Assembly (NCBI RefSeq): GCF_018449695.1
Contig: NZ_JAAVUY010000024.1
Span: 24,922-88,921 of the forward strand
Direction of reading: 5' to 3'
DNA length: 64,000 nucleotides
Source: Bradyrhizobium sp. dw_411
GTDB lineage: Bacteria; Pseudomonadota; Alphaproteobacteria; Rhizobiales; Xanthobacteraceae
The notes under the pieces were generated by a model. It was not told the origin of the DNA and searched no databases. It worked only from the letters and a program-made list of their open reading frames with translations. Below, piece after piece: positions 8,077-16,505 of this stretch; positions within the stretch are counted from its first letter, which is position 1, and every line of letters starts with the position of its first letter. The translations under genes and the position numbers were made by a program.

Positions 8077-8766
8077 TTAGAGGGTCTGCAAAAGGTTGCG
8101 GCGGAAGGCGTCGATGTGGGCGCGCATCGCCTGTTCGGCTCCGTCCGCGTCGCGATCCCTGATCGCGGCCAGGATGGCCAGATGCTGCTGCTGCACGCTG
8201 AGATGATGACCCGGCGTGTTGAGCGAGAGAATCCAGAACCGGAGCGAACGATCGTGCAGCCGGCCCAGCAGTTCGGTGAGGACCGGGTTGCGCGCCGATC
8301 GTGCCAGCACGCCGTGGAAATCACGATCGAGCCGCATCAGCCGTTCGCCGTCGCGGGTGGCGAGCTCCTTTTGCGCTTGACCGAGAATTGCGGTCAGTTC
8401 GTCCATCTCGGCGGCGCTGGCGCGGTCGGCCGCGAGGCGTACGCAATAGCTCTCGTTGAGCAGCCTTACCTCGATGGTCTGCAGCGCTTCGTCGAGACTG
8501 ACGGGCTTCACGATGATGCCCTTGCGCGGCATCACCTGCACGAGGCCCTCGACCATCAGCCGGTCGAGCGCCTGATGCACTGGCGTGCGGCCGATCCCAA
8601 GCGTGGTCGATATTTCGGCCTCGTTGAGATAGTCGCCAGGGCGGAACGCACAGATCGTGATGCGGTGCTTGATCTCTTCGTAGGCGGTATCGAGCAATGA
8701 CGTGGCCGCCTCGCGCGGCGCGGCTTTCCGGCGCGCGCTGGTGCGGGCTTTGGCCAGCGTGCTCAT
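8077..8766 (-). CDS. GntR-family regulator, FCD (FadR) subfamily
   Basis: The 229-residue protein has an N-terminal winged helix (residues about 22-90; ISTTLGIGRTPVHQALDRL) and a helical FCD ligand domain with the metal-site residues seen in DRDFHGVLAR and in later histidines (HHLSVQQQH). FCD regulators usually repress carboxylic acid catabolism and respond to a pathway intermediate. The start codon overlaps the stop of the DUF2848 gene (ATGA), so it is translated with the catabolic operon and probably autoregulates it. The palindrome at 9479-9493 is its likely operator. Confidence 0.88.
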   Translation of the reverse strand: MSTLAKARTSARRKAAPREAATSLLDTAYEEIKHRITICAFRPGDYLNEAEISTTLGIGRTPVHQALDRLMVEGLVQVMPRKGIIVKPVSLDEALQTIEVRLLNESYCVRLAADRASAAEMDELTAILGQAQKELATRDGERLMRLDRDFHGVLARSARNPVLTELLGRLHDRSLRFWILSLNTPGHHLSVQQQHLAILAAIRDRDADGAEQAMRAHIDAFRRNLLQTL

Positions 8767-9446
8767 TGGCAGATCTCGACGATGTCGTAGCCATGGGAGA
8801 GGGTGCGGCCCAATACCGGATCCTCGATCTCATATTCAAAGCGCCGCGACGGCCTGATGCCACCGAGCGCGGCGAGGGTGCCCCCGAACATCAGCGTGCC
8901 CTCGGCAAGCGGTCTTCCCCATTTCTTCAACAGGTCCGTCGGCGCGAGCATGCCGGCGACTGTGCCCGCTTGATAGAGCACGCGGCTGCCATCGCCGTCG
9001 ATGATGTAGGAGCGAAGCTGCAACTGGTCCCAATGCGCCGCGACGGCATCGAACGCCCAGAATTTGGCGGCGACCGGCTTGTCGCACATCTGCTTTGAGA
9101 CCGTCACGTCGTAGGTTTCGGCCTCGCGGTCGGTGTGATCGGAGCCGACGCCGATCCAGAGCCGGTCTTGCCATTGCAGCATCACGAACTCGACTTCGCC
9201 GCTCGACGTCGGGCCGGTTACTTCCATCGCGTTATTGCTGGTCAGGCGCGTCGCCGCCACCCGGTAGAACACCGGCGTGGTCGGCGGCCGCTTCACGCCG
9301 AGCGCTTCCAGCTCGACGATATGTTTTTCCAGCGCCGCGGGATCGCGCCCGGTCCAGCCGGCGATGATGGCGCAGCTCAGATCCACCTCTTGCGCGCGCG
9401 CCGATCCACCATCCTCGAAAATTGCCTTCAGGGTCGTGTGCGACAT
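8763..9446 (-). CDS. DUF2848 family protein
   Basis: The 227-residue protein matches the DUF2848 family, which is often found next to catabolic genes and regulators in proteobacteria. It contains EFVMLQWQDRLWIGVGSDHTDRE and GTVAGMLAPTDLLKKWG-type conserved stretches. No catalytic residue can be assigned with confidence; a distant relation to the fumarylacetoacetate-hydrolase fold is possible. It is the first gene of the five-gene leftward operon DUF2848-GntR-NMT1-cupin-flavin reductase. The ribosome site is weak. A good sigma-70-type promoter lies about 40 bp upstream. Confidence 0.75.
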   Translation of the reverse strand: MSHTTLKAIFEDGGSARAQEVDLSCAIIAGWTGRDPAALEKHIVELEALGVKRPPTTPVFYRVAATRLTSNNAMEVTGPTSSGEVEFVMLQWQDRLWIGVGSDHTDREAETYDVTVSKQMCDKPVAAKFWAFDAVAAHWDQLQLRSYIIDGDGSRVLYQAGTVAGMLAPTDLLKKWGRPLAEGTLMFGGTLAALGGIRPSRRFEYEIEDPVLGRTLSHGYDIVEICQ

Positions 9447-9478
9447 GAGATGTTTTGCCGGTTCAAGAAATGAAAGAG

Positions 9479-9515
9479 ATATTAGTCTGATATTTCACAA
9501 AATCGGATTTGTCAA
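9479..9515 (-). promoter_or_regulatory. Promoter with imperfect palindrome for the DUF2848 operon
   Basis: On the minus strand TTGACA (9510-9515), 17-bp spacer, TATCAG (9487-9492). The imperfect palindrome ATATTAGTCTGATAT (9479-9493) overlaps the -10. The layout echoes the two promoters at 681-713 and 5338-5370, but the palindrome sequence differs, so a different repressor (GntR) may bind here. Confidence 0.55.
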
Positions 9516-9660
9516 CGACCGCCGGAGCAATCCATCACCTGAAATTTTTTTAAATGCGTCCATCCGGTTGAATGGAAATCGTTCGAAATAATCGGGTGAA
9601 AAATGTCCACAATTACCACGCACACGCCATGAGGAATGATTCATCGGGAGTGCAGGAAAC

Positions 9661-10590
9661 TTGCAACAAAAGCGATTGTGCGAAACGTCCGATCAATATG
9701 GATTGCCGAAGAACGAGAATGAAGCCGCTTTCTCGGGAGAGCGTCCGCTCGGGTTTGTGCATCTCCCCAAGACAGGAGGCACGAGCACAAGTGACTGGAT
9801 CGACCAGCATGTCCCGGTGGATCGGCAGTTCGTTTGCGAGAACCCGGCTCACTTCGTGTCGGTCGGCAGGAAATTAGCGATCGAGAAAAACATACCCTTC
9901 GATTTTCAGCTCATTCGTGGCCATTTTTATCTGAAAGATGGCTATAAATATGCCGCCACCTTCAGGAACACGTCTCGATTTTTCTTCACCCTTGTGAGGG
10001 AGCCGGAGGCTCAGCTCATGAGCCTGCTCTGGCATATCATCAGCACCCGTGGACGGAATCTCACGGTGGGTCGCGATCATGCGCAGGTCCAGGTCGAAGG
10101 CTTCATGCGCGATTATATTGAGGTCGCCGAATCCTTCGAGTTCGAAGGAAGTGGATCGCAATGCAGCTACTTTCTTGCAAATCCGGATGAACCATTTTGG
10201 AATGGCAGGAAGAGGGAGCATATCGAGAAAGACGTAGAAGCTTTTAAACGACAGTGTCTCGACCGGATTGGCCTGGTGGGATTGAACGAGCGTTTGGTCG
10301 ACAGCCTGCGTTTATTGGCGTGGTCCTTGAATTGGCCGGCGCCTCGAAACATCGGCAATGCGCGTTTCAGCGGAGCGGGCGGAGCCCGGCTCCCGGAGGA
10401 AGTCAGAGCAATCCTGTGGCGGCGTCTCGCTTACGACCAGGCGCTCTATGAAATGGCGCAAGAACGCTTCAATGCAGCTTTCGATCGTCTCCTGACGGCG
10501 GCGGGATCGGTGGACCGGATCGACGATTTTCTCGACAATCGAGCGGAGCGCGAACCACTGTCGACGTCGGGACGCACCGAACAATCATAA
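9661..10590 (+). CDS. Sulfotransferase-family protein
   Basis: About 309 residues from a TTG start. The motif HLPKTGGTS (residues about 34-42) matches the 5'-phosphosulfate-binding loop of PAPS-dependent sulfotransferases, and RFFFTLVREPEAQLMSLL matches the 3'-phosphate-binding region. It is therefore probably a sulfotransferase-2-type enzyme modifying a carbohydrate or envelope glycan. There is no in-frame ATG near the conserved domain; an in-frame stop lies at 9637-9639, so the start is TTG at 9661 or a later TTG. The acceptor is unknown. Base composition is slightly more AT-rich than the neighbours, and it stands alone between two unrelated units, which may mean acquisition. Confidence 0.75.
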   Translation: MQQKRLCETSDQYGLPKNENEAAFSGERPLGFVHLPKTGGTSTSDWIDQHVPVDRQFVCENPAHFVSVGRKLAIEKNIPFDFQLIRGHFYLKDGYKYAATFRNTSRFFFTLVREPEAQLMSLLWHIISTRGRNLTVGRDHAQVQVEGFMRDYIEVAESFEFEGSGSQCSYFLANPDEPFWNGRKREHIEKDVEAFKRQCLDRIGLVGLNERLVDSLRLLAWSLNWPAPRNIGNARFSGAGGARLPEEVRAILWRRLAYDQALYEMAQERFNAAFDRLLTAAGSVDRIDDFLDNRAEREPLSTSGRTEQS

Positions 10591-10842
10591 CAATCAACAA
10601 TCCATGTCTGGCGGGATCAGCCTTGCCGTTGCGCTGCCGCCATCTTGCCTGGATACCGCTGCACACGATGCGCCATCGCGACCCACCACGCGCTCAGGGA
10701 AAAAATCCCGAAGAAAACGGGAGGCCGGATTCCAGGAGACGAAAATCATTCCCGGCTCGGTCGATCCGGCGCGATGATATGGTTGCACCGTGGCGTCCCA
10801 CGTGATGCCAGATATACGTTTTACCGACCCAAATGTGACTTT

Positions 10843-10869
10843 GCCCCGTCCTTTCGGACGGGGCTTTTT
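10843..10869 (+). terminator. Intrinsic terminator
   Basis: GCCCCGTCC (10843-10851) and GGACGGGGC (10856-10864) form a 9-bp stem with a 4-nt loop, followed by five T residues. It acts rightwards, 253 bp beyond the sulfotransferase stop. Confidence 0.85.
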
Positions 10870-11146
10870 CATCGCCGGTGGCGCGTCGAAGCCGATGGCC
10901 TGATACAACGCCCAATTCGCATGAGCGTTTGCGCAAAGCGCGGCGGTTGAGCCTCGCCGCCATACGGTGGAACCTTTCAGCAAGCCGACCTCGCCAGGAG
11001 CGATAGCGGGAAAACTGGCAGAACGTTCTTCCAATCTTTCCCGGGTTCGGCAGTTGTCCGGCAATTGCGGAAGCATCAACCGCCGGTACACTTTCACCCG
11101 TTGTCGATGACGTTGGAAAACAATTTCCCAAGCGTCGGATGGTCAG

Positions 11147-11172
11147 GGTTTTGTGCCCGCGTGCACAAAACC
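11147..11172. promoter_or_regulatory. Perfect inverted repeat upstream of the PQQ dehydrogenase
   Basis: GGTTTTGTGC (11147-11156) and GCACAAAACC (11163-11172) are perfect complements with a 6-bp spacer, about 50 bp before the GGAGG of the dehydrogenase gene. No T-run follows. An operator or mRNA leader hairpin is more likely than a terminator. Confidence 0.5.
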
Positions 11173-11229
11173 GGCCATGACAGACGGTTCGCATCGACGT
11201 AGGCCCGCTAGAGGCCACTGGGAGGATGC

Positions 11230-13410
11230 ATGAAACGCTCTGTCGGACAGCTCGATTCCGTTCGCCGATATGCGATCGGCGCCTTTGGTCTGCGCCATCC
11301 GCGACCTGGTTTGCTGCGGACATCCATCGCCGCGGCGATATGTTCATTGGCCTTGTGCGGTGGCGCACTCGCGCAGGCAAAAGGATCAGCCGATCACATC
11401 AAGGCGGTGACTTCAGCGGTCGACGGCGCCTCCATCGCGGCGAATACCGCGACGTCGAAGGATTGGCCGACCATCGGCCTTGATTACGCCGAGACCCGCT
11501 TCAGCAGGCTCAGGGATATCAACGCGGATAACGTCAAAAATCTCGGACTGAAGTGGACCTACAATCTGGAGTCCGTGCGCGGCGTCGAGGCGACACCGCT
11601 GGTGGTCGACGGCATCATGTATGTCTCCGCGTCGTGGAGCGTCGTTCATGCCATCGATGCCCGCACCGGCAAGCGGATATGGACCTATGATCCCGAAGTC
11701 AGCCGCGAAGCCGGCTACAAGGGCTGTTGCGATGTCGTCAATCGCGGTGTCGCGCTCTACAAGGGCAAGGTCTATGTCGGCGCCTATGACGGCCGCCTGG
11801 TTGCGATCGACGCCGTCACCGGCAAGAAGGTCTGGGAAAAAGACACCGTCATCGATCACTCGCATTCCTACACCATCACCGGCGCGCCGCGCGTCGTCAA
11901 AGGCAAGGTGCTGATCGGCAATGGCGGCGCCGAATACGGTGCGCGCGGCTACATCACGGCCTATGATGCGGAGACCGGCGCGCAGGCATGGCGCTGGTTC
12001 GTCGTTCCCGGCGATCCCGCCAAGCCGTTTGAAGACGATTCAATGGTTGCGGCGGCCAAGACCTGGGATCCCGCCGGCAAATATTGGATCAACGGCGGCG
12101 GCGGCACGCCATGGGATACGATGACCTACGATCCCGATCTGAACCTGATCTATATCGGCACCGGCAACGGCTCGCCGTGGAATCGTAACCTGCGCAGTCC
12201 CGCCGGCGGCGACAATCTCTATCTCGCCTCATTGGTGGCGCTGAACGCCGACACCGGAAAGTATGTCTGGCATTATCAGGAAACCCCCGGCGACAACTGG
12301 GACTACACTTCGACCCAGCCGATGATCCTGGCCGATATCAATATCGACGGCGCCGCGCGCAAAGTGATCCTGCATGCGCCGAAGAACGGCTTCTTCTTCG
12401 TGATCGATCGCACCAACGGCAAGTTCATTTCCGCGAAGAACTTTGTCGATGTGAACTGGGCAACCGGCTTCGACGCCAACGGACGGCCGATCGAGGTCCC
12501 CGAAGCCCGCTCGCCGGACCAGTCGTTCGACAGCATTCCCGGACCGTTCGGTGCGCACAACTGGCATCCGATGTCCTACAATCCGCAAACCGGTCTGGTC
12601 TATCTGCCGGCGCAGGGTGTGCCGCTGAATCTGACCGGCGAGAAGACGCTGACGCAGAATGCGTCGGCGCCGTTCAAGTTCGGCAGCACCACCGGCTGGA
12701 ATGTCGGCTTCACGCTGAACGCGACGCCGCCGAAGAACCTGCCGTTCGGGCGGCTGATCGCCTGGGATCCGGTCAAGCAGAAGGAAGCCTGGCACGCCGA
12801 ATATGTGGCACCGTGGAACGGCGGCACGCTGACCACCGCCGGCAATCTGGTTTTCCAGGGCACGGCTGACGGACGCTTCATCGCCTACAACGCGACATCA
12901 GGCGAGAAGCTGTGGGAGACTCCGACCGGCACCGGCGTGGTCGCCGCGGCCTCGACCTACGTCATCGATGGCGTGCAATATGTGTCGGTCGCGGTCGGCT
13001 GGGGCGGGGTGTTCGGTATCACCCAGCGCGTCACCGACAAGGAAGGACCGGGCACGGTCTATACATTCGCGATCGGCGGCAAGGCGCCGCTGCCGGAGTT
13101 CACCAAGTACCAGATCGGCAACCTGCTCTCGGGCGTGAAATACGATCCCAAGGATGTGCCGGACGGCACCGCGATCTATGTCGAGGCCTGCGCGACCTGT
13201 CATGGCGTGCCCGGTGTCGACAAGGGCGGCAACGTCAAAAATCTGGGCTACACCTCGACCGACAACATCGTGAACCTGAAGAGCATCGTGTTCAAAGGTC
13301 CATTCTCGGCAGCGGGCATGCCTGACTTCACCGGCAAGCTGACGGATGCGGACGTGGTGAAAATCCAGGCCTTCATTCAAGGCACGGCCGACGCGGTGCG
13401 TCCGAAGTAG
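11230..13410 (+). CDS. PQQ-dependent quinohaemoprotein alcohol dehydrogenase
   Basis: A 726-residue periplasmic enzyme with a Tat-like/Sec leader (hydrophobic stretch ending GGALAQA). The eight-bladed PQQ propeller shows the vicinal cysteine pair (KGCCDVVNRG), the metal ligand GTGNGSPWNR and the catalytic Asp in GDNWDYTSTQ (D358). The C-terminal domain carries one haem c site, CATCH (C654, C657, H658). This is the type II quinohaemoprotein dehydrogenase layout: alcohol to aldehyde, electrons passing from PQQ to haem. The residue two after the catalytic Asp is Thr, not the extra Asp of lanthanide-dependent enzymes, so calcium is expected. GGAGG precedes ATG 11230. No PQQ biosynthesis genes are present. 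Confidence 0.92.
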   Translation: MKRSVGQLDSVRRYAIGAFGLRHPRPGLLRTSIAAAICSLALCGGALAQAKGSADHIKAVTSAVDGASIAANTATSKDWPTIGLDYAETRFSRLRDINADNVKNLGLKWTYNLESVRGVEATPLVVDGIMYVSASWSVVHAIDARTGKRIWTYDPEVSREAGYKGCCDVVNRGVALYKGKVYVGAYDGRLVAIDAVTGKKVWEKDTVIDHSHSYTITGAPRVVKGKVLIGNGGAEYGARGYITAYDAETGAQAWRWFVVPGDPAKPFEDDSMVAAAKTWDPAGKYWINGGGGTPWDTMTYDPDLNLIYIGTGNGSPWNRNLRSPAGGDNLYLASLVALNADTGKYVWHYQETPGDNWDYTSTQPMILADINIDGAARKVILHAPKNGFFFVIDRTNGKFISAKNFVDVNWATGFDANGRPIEVPEARSPDQSFDSIPGPFGAHNWHPMSYNPQTGLVYLPAQGVPLNLTGEKTLTQNASAPFKFGSTTGWNVGFTLNATPPKNLPFGRLIAWDPVKQKEAWHAEYVAPWNGGTLTTAGNLVFQGTADGRFIAYNATSGEKLWETPTGTGVVAAASTYVIDGVQYVSVAVGWGGVFGITQRVTDKEGPGTVYTFAIGGKAPLPEFTKYQIGNLLSGVKYDPKDVPDGTAIYVEACATCHGVPGVDKGGNVKNLGYTSTDNIVNLKSIVFKGPFSAAGMPDFTGKLTDADVVKIQAFIQGTADAVRPK

Positions 13411-13426
13411 CGAGGGCGTTGAAACG

Positions 13427-13454
13427 CGCTTCGAGGCAGATTTGCCTCGAAGCG
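13427..13454. terminator. Hairpin after the PQQ dehydrogenase
   Basis: A perfect 12-bp stem (13427-13438 with 13443-13454) and GATT loop begins 16 bp after the stop codon. No T-run follows, so termination efficiency is uncertain; it may protect the mRNA 3' end. Confidence 0.6.
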
Positions 13455-13458
13455 TGAG

Positions 13459-13585
13459 TGCCAGATGGTTCGAGACGCGCGGCGTTGCCGCGCTCCTCAC
13501 CATGAGGGAGTTGGGGGCCTCATCCCGAGGGAGTTAAGCCCTCATCCTGAGGAGCATCGCAAAGCGATGCGTCTCGAAGGATGGC
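13459..13585. repeat. Dispersed palindromic repeat pair, second copy
   Basis: Contains GGTTCGAGACGCGCGGC to CTCCTCACCATGAGGG, a 30-bp spacer, then CTCATCCTGAGGAGC to GCGTCTCGAAGGATGG. These are the two halves seen at 2250-2355 but in swapped order. It lies between the convergent PQQ dehydrogenase and solute-binding protein genes. A short fragment of the same family (GGTTCGAGACGCGC) recurs at about 59264. Confidence 0.75.
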
Positions 13586-13600
13586 GCAGAGTGCGTGTCC

Positions 13601-14395
13601 TTACGGCGCGACCTTCTGATTGCCGGAGCCGCCGGTATCGAGGGCGCGGCGCACGGTGCCGTCGGTTTTGGCTTCCTGCAGGAAATGCGTGGACCACGCG
13701 CCGGCGGCGGCGTGGCCTTTGGGAACGACCACGACCACGCCGGTCGACTGGATCACTTCGTCCAGCACTTTGGTGCCGGGCAGTTTTCGCGACAGATCTT
13801 GCACTGCTTCGGTGCCCATCGCGAGCGCGTCGAGTTGGCCGCTGCCGATCATCTGCGCGGCCTCGTCGGCCTTGACGAACTTTGTCAGCGTGGCGTTTTT
13901 CAGGTTACGGGTGATGGTACGCGACGTCGCCGTGCCCTCGATGCAGCCGATCCGCATGCCCGTGCGATCGATGTCCGCGCCCGAGCGGATGTCGGAGCCG
14001 GCGCGCAGCAGATAGCTGCTGGTGTAGGCGACGTAAGCCGGTCCCTGATCGACGAACTGCTCACGCCGCGCCTCCGCCGGCATGAAGGAAATATCCCAGG
14101 CGTCCTTGCTGCCGGCCGCGGCGATGTCGTCCGAGCTTGGATATTCGACGAGTTGCAGCGGCACATGCAGTTTGTCCGCCGCCGCCTTGGCGAGTTCGAC
14201 GGTCACGCCGCGGGGCTTGCCGGTGGCGGGATCGCGCGTCGCCCAGAACGCCGATGCCGCAGGGCCGACCGCGACTGCGACGCGCAGCGATCCGGTGGGC
14301 GCGACATCGCGCGCTTCCTCCGCGCCCGCGGTCACCGCGAACGCAGCGATGAATACCGAGCCCAGCGCCAGCGTGAACAAATCGCGTCGTAACAT
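13601..14395 (-). CDS. Amino-acid-type solute-binding protein (SBP family 3)
   Basis: A 264-residue secreted protein: leader MLRRDLFTLALGSVFIAAFAV ending near TAGAEE, then a family-3 periplasmic binding domain (GSLRVAVAVGPAASAFWATR, KPRGVTVELAKAAADKL, DISFMPAEARREQF). The family binds polar amino acids or small acids for ABC importers or signalling proteins. No permease or ATPase is adjacent, so it is an orphan. The ATG at 14395 follows GGAG. The first 30 nt around this start nearly match those of the next gene upstream (16278-16307). Confidence 0.82.
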   Translation of the reverse strand: MLRRDLFTLALGSVFIAAFAVTAGAEEARDVAPTGSLRVAVAVGPAASAFWATRDPATGKPRGVTVELAKAAADKLHVPLQLVEYPSSDDIAAAGSKDAWDISFMPAEARREQFVDQGPAYVAYTSSYLLRAGSDIRSGADIDRTGMRIGCIEGTATSRTITRNLKNATLTKFVKADEAAQMIGSGQLDALAMGTEAVQDLSRKLPGTKVLDEVIQSTGVVVVVPKGHAAAGAWSTHFLQEAKTDGTVRRALDTGGSGNQKVAP

Positions 14396-14456
14396 ATCGC
14401 ATCTCCAAAACTTGAATGGCCAGGCATGTCCGCCGAGTGGCACGTCTGCTTATCAG

Positions 14457-16295
14457 CTATTTGGCCGCCACGAAAAAGAAGTCTTCCTTGCCCGGCAGCG
14501 AGCCATAGGTGTAGGGCTCCTGCCGGCCGGCGGTGGCTTCCATTACATCGTCGCGCACCAGCCGGAAGATTTTATTGATTTCGACGCCCGGCGTCGCGAT
14601 GCGTTGCACCATTGCGACCGCAAACGGCGAATTGCCGCCTTCGCCATCGAGTGCGGTCTCGCCGTGCTTGGCGGCAAACACCACCAGCGATGCGCCCGTC
14701 ACTTTGACTTCGCCAAGCCCTCGCCCGATCGAGCGCGAACTGACGGTGCCGCCGGCGGTCGAAGTGGCCACGACTACGGCGGGAGCGGGCGGCGCCGTCC
14801 GTCTCATTTGCGGTGCAAACGGATTATCGCGGCAGGCGTCGAGCAGAACCAGCTTCAGCTTTTTGGCGCCTTCCAATGACGCCATCACCTGGTCCAGCGG
14901 GATCGCCTCGAACTGCACGTCGCGATCGCTGGCGAGCTTGGCGTCGGTCGGAATCAGGTAATTCTGGCCATTCACCTCAATGCCGTGCCCCGCATAATAC
15001 ACGATCGCCCAGTCGGCCTTCTCGGCTTCGTCGGCGAAAGCGCGAAGGCTGTCGATCAGTTTTTCGCGCGTCGCGTCGACCGCGAGCGTGACGGTATCGA
15101 AGCCCACATTACGCAGCGAGGTCGCAATGGCGTTGGCGTCTTTTTGCGGGTTGGTCAGCGCCGGCACATTCTTGTAGGCGGAATTGCCGATCACCAGCGC
15201 GATGCGGCGGCCTTGTTTCGCGATGGCCGTTGCCGCGACAGGTTTGGTCAGGATCGGTGCTGCAGCGACCGGCGTTGGAATCGATGTTTCCGAAGCAGCT
15301 CGCGCGGGCGCTGCGGGGATCGTCGGCTGCGCATCGCCGGAATCATAGGCGGCGAGGCGGCTTCGCGCGGTTTCAAGCGAGGTTCGGTTGTCGTCGATTT
15401 TCGACTGTTCCGAAGATGTCAGCGCCTTCCTGAAGTCTTCACGGGCATGGGTGAGATCGCCGGCTTTTTCATACGTCAATCCGCGGCCGGTGAAGATGGC
15501 GACCGCATCGGGCTCGATCTTCAGGGCCGCATTGTAGTCGGCGAGCGCGTGGTCGAGCTCGCCCTTGTAGCGATAGGTGTCGCCGCGCAATGTCAGCCCG
15601 ATGGAATCCTTCGGGTGCAGCCGGATCTGCGTATTCAGATCGATCAGCGCCTGTTCGAGATCGCCTTCGAGACGCCAAAGGTTTCCGCGGTTGCCATAGG
15701 CCTTCTCGTCCGCCGGGTTGAGACGGATCGCTTCATTCAGATCGGCAATCGCGCGATCGTATTCGCCTGCATCTTTCCAGGTCAGCGCACGGTTGTTGTA
15801 GGCCTGCGATACTTTCGGCGCGAGGGTGATGGCTTCGTTGAGGTCCGCAATCGACTTGTTGTATTCGCCGAGTTGCCGCCACAGCGTGCCACGTGCAGAG
15901 AAGATCGACGGGTTTTTGGGATCGAGGGCGACGGCGGCATCGAGATCGGCGATGGCCTTGGCGTTTTCACCCTTGAGCAGCCATGCGGCGCCGCGATTGT
16001 TCAGGGCGGCAATGCTTTTGGAATTCAGCCGCAGCGCTTCATCGAAATCGACGATCGCCCGTGAAAAATCGTTCTTTGCGGCAAATCCGGTGCCGCGCGC
16101 GGCGTAGATCGCAGAGAGGGCCTCCGGCGGCAGCTTCGGCACCTGCAGCATTTTGGTGCAGCCGGCGATCTTGAGATCCCAATCGACGCTTTGATCGCAA
16201 TTCTTGAAATCGCGTTGATCGAGCGCAAAGGAGGGGACGGCGGCAACGACGAGCCCATAGCTCAGGGCAACAGCAAACAAACGGCGTCGCGACAT
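14457..16295 (-). CDS. TPR-caspase (peptidase C14 / orthocaspase) with signal peptide
   Basis: A 612-residue exported protein. After a leader (about residues 1-24) come six or seven tetratricopeptide repeats (about 65-290; for example GEYNKSIADLNEAITLAP), an Ala/Pro-rich linker (about 310-360), and a caspase-like p20 domain. The His-Cys dyad is intact: YYAGHGIE (H437) and LLDACRDNPF (C488). Bacterial orthocaspases cleave after Arg or Lys; roles are mostly unknown and include stress and cell-death functions. The leader places it in the periplasm or envelope. It lies 61 bp upstream of, and on the same strand as, the solute-binding protein gene, and may be cotranscribed with it. Confidence 0.9.
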   Translation of the reverse strand: MSRRRLFAVALSYGLVVAAVPSFALDQRDFKNCDQSVDWDLKIAGCTKMLQVPKLPPEALSAIYAARGTGFAAKNDFSRAIVDFDEALRLNSKSIAALNNRGAAWLLKGENAKAIADLDAAVALDPKNPSIFSARGTLWRQLGEYNKSIADLNEAITLAPKVSQAYNNRALTWKDAGEYDRAIADLNEAIRLNPADEKAYGNRGNLWRLEGDLEQALIDLNTQIRLHPKDSIGLTLRGDTYRYKGELDHALADYNAALKIEPDAVAIFTGRGLTYEKAGDLTHAREDFRKALTSSEQSKIDDNRTSLETARSRLAAYDSGDAQPTIPAAPARAASETSIPTPVAAAPILTKPVAATAIAKQGRRIALVIGNSAYKNVPALTNPQKDANAIATSLRNVGFDTVTLAVDATREKLIDSLRAFADEAEKADWAIVYYAGHGIEVNGQNYLIPTDAKLASDRDVQFEAIPLDQVMASLEGAKKLKLVLLDACRDNPFAPQMRRTAPPAPAVVVATSTAGGTVSSRSIGRGLGEVKVTGASLVVFAAKHGETALDGEGGNSPFAVAMVQRIATPGVEINKIFRLVRDDVMEATAGRQEPYTYGSLPGKEDFFFVAAK

Positions 16296-16505
16296 ATCGC
16301 ACCTCCAGCGCGTGCGACCATATCACGCAGTCATGACGATGCCACAGGAGCCGGCCGGCAACAGCGGCCTGGCAAAAATATTCCCGTGATCTGCGGTAAA
16401 ATTTGCGGCCCAAACCACCGGCGCATTCCGGAATAAAGCTGAGGATTCAGAGTTCATCTTGCCAAGGGTTTATTCAAGGGTTCGCGTCGAACCCGTCTGG
16501 CAAAG

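Larger units (their letters stand above)
10591..11229. other. 639-bp gap without a convincing gene
   Basis: Both strands hold only frames without recognisable protein features. The gap contains one strong rightward terminator (10843-10869), a small imperfect hairpin just before it (about 10792-10811), and a perfect inverted repeat (11147-11172) ahead of the PQQ dehydrogenase gene. The 250 bp between the sulfotransferase stop and the terminator could hold a long 3' UTR or a small RNA. Confidence 0.5.

Noticed and set aside
10594..11097. 167-codon minus frame in the gap before the PQQ dehydrogenase
   Set aside because: It crosses a strong terminator stem, has no recognisable domain and an odd composition.
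11230..13410. Lanthanide-dependent alcohol dehydrogenase
   Set aside because: The diagnostic second Asp after the catalytic Asp is Thr.
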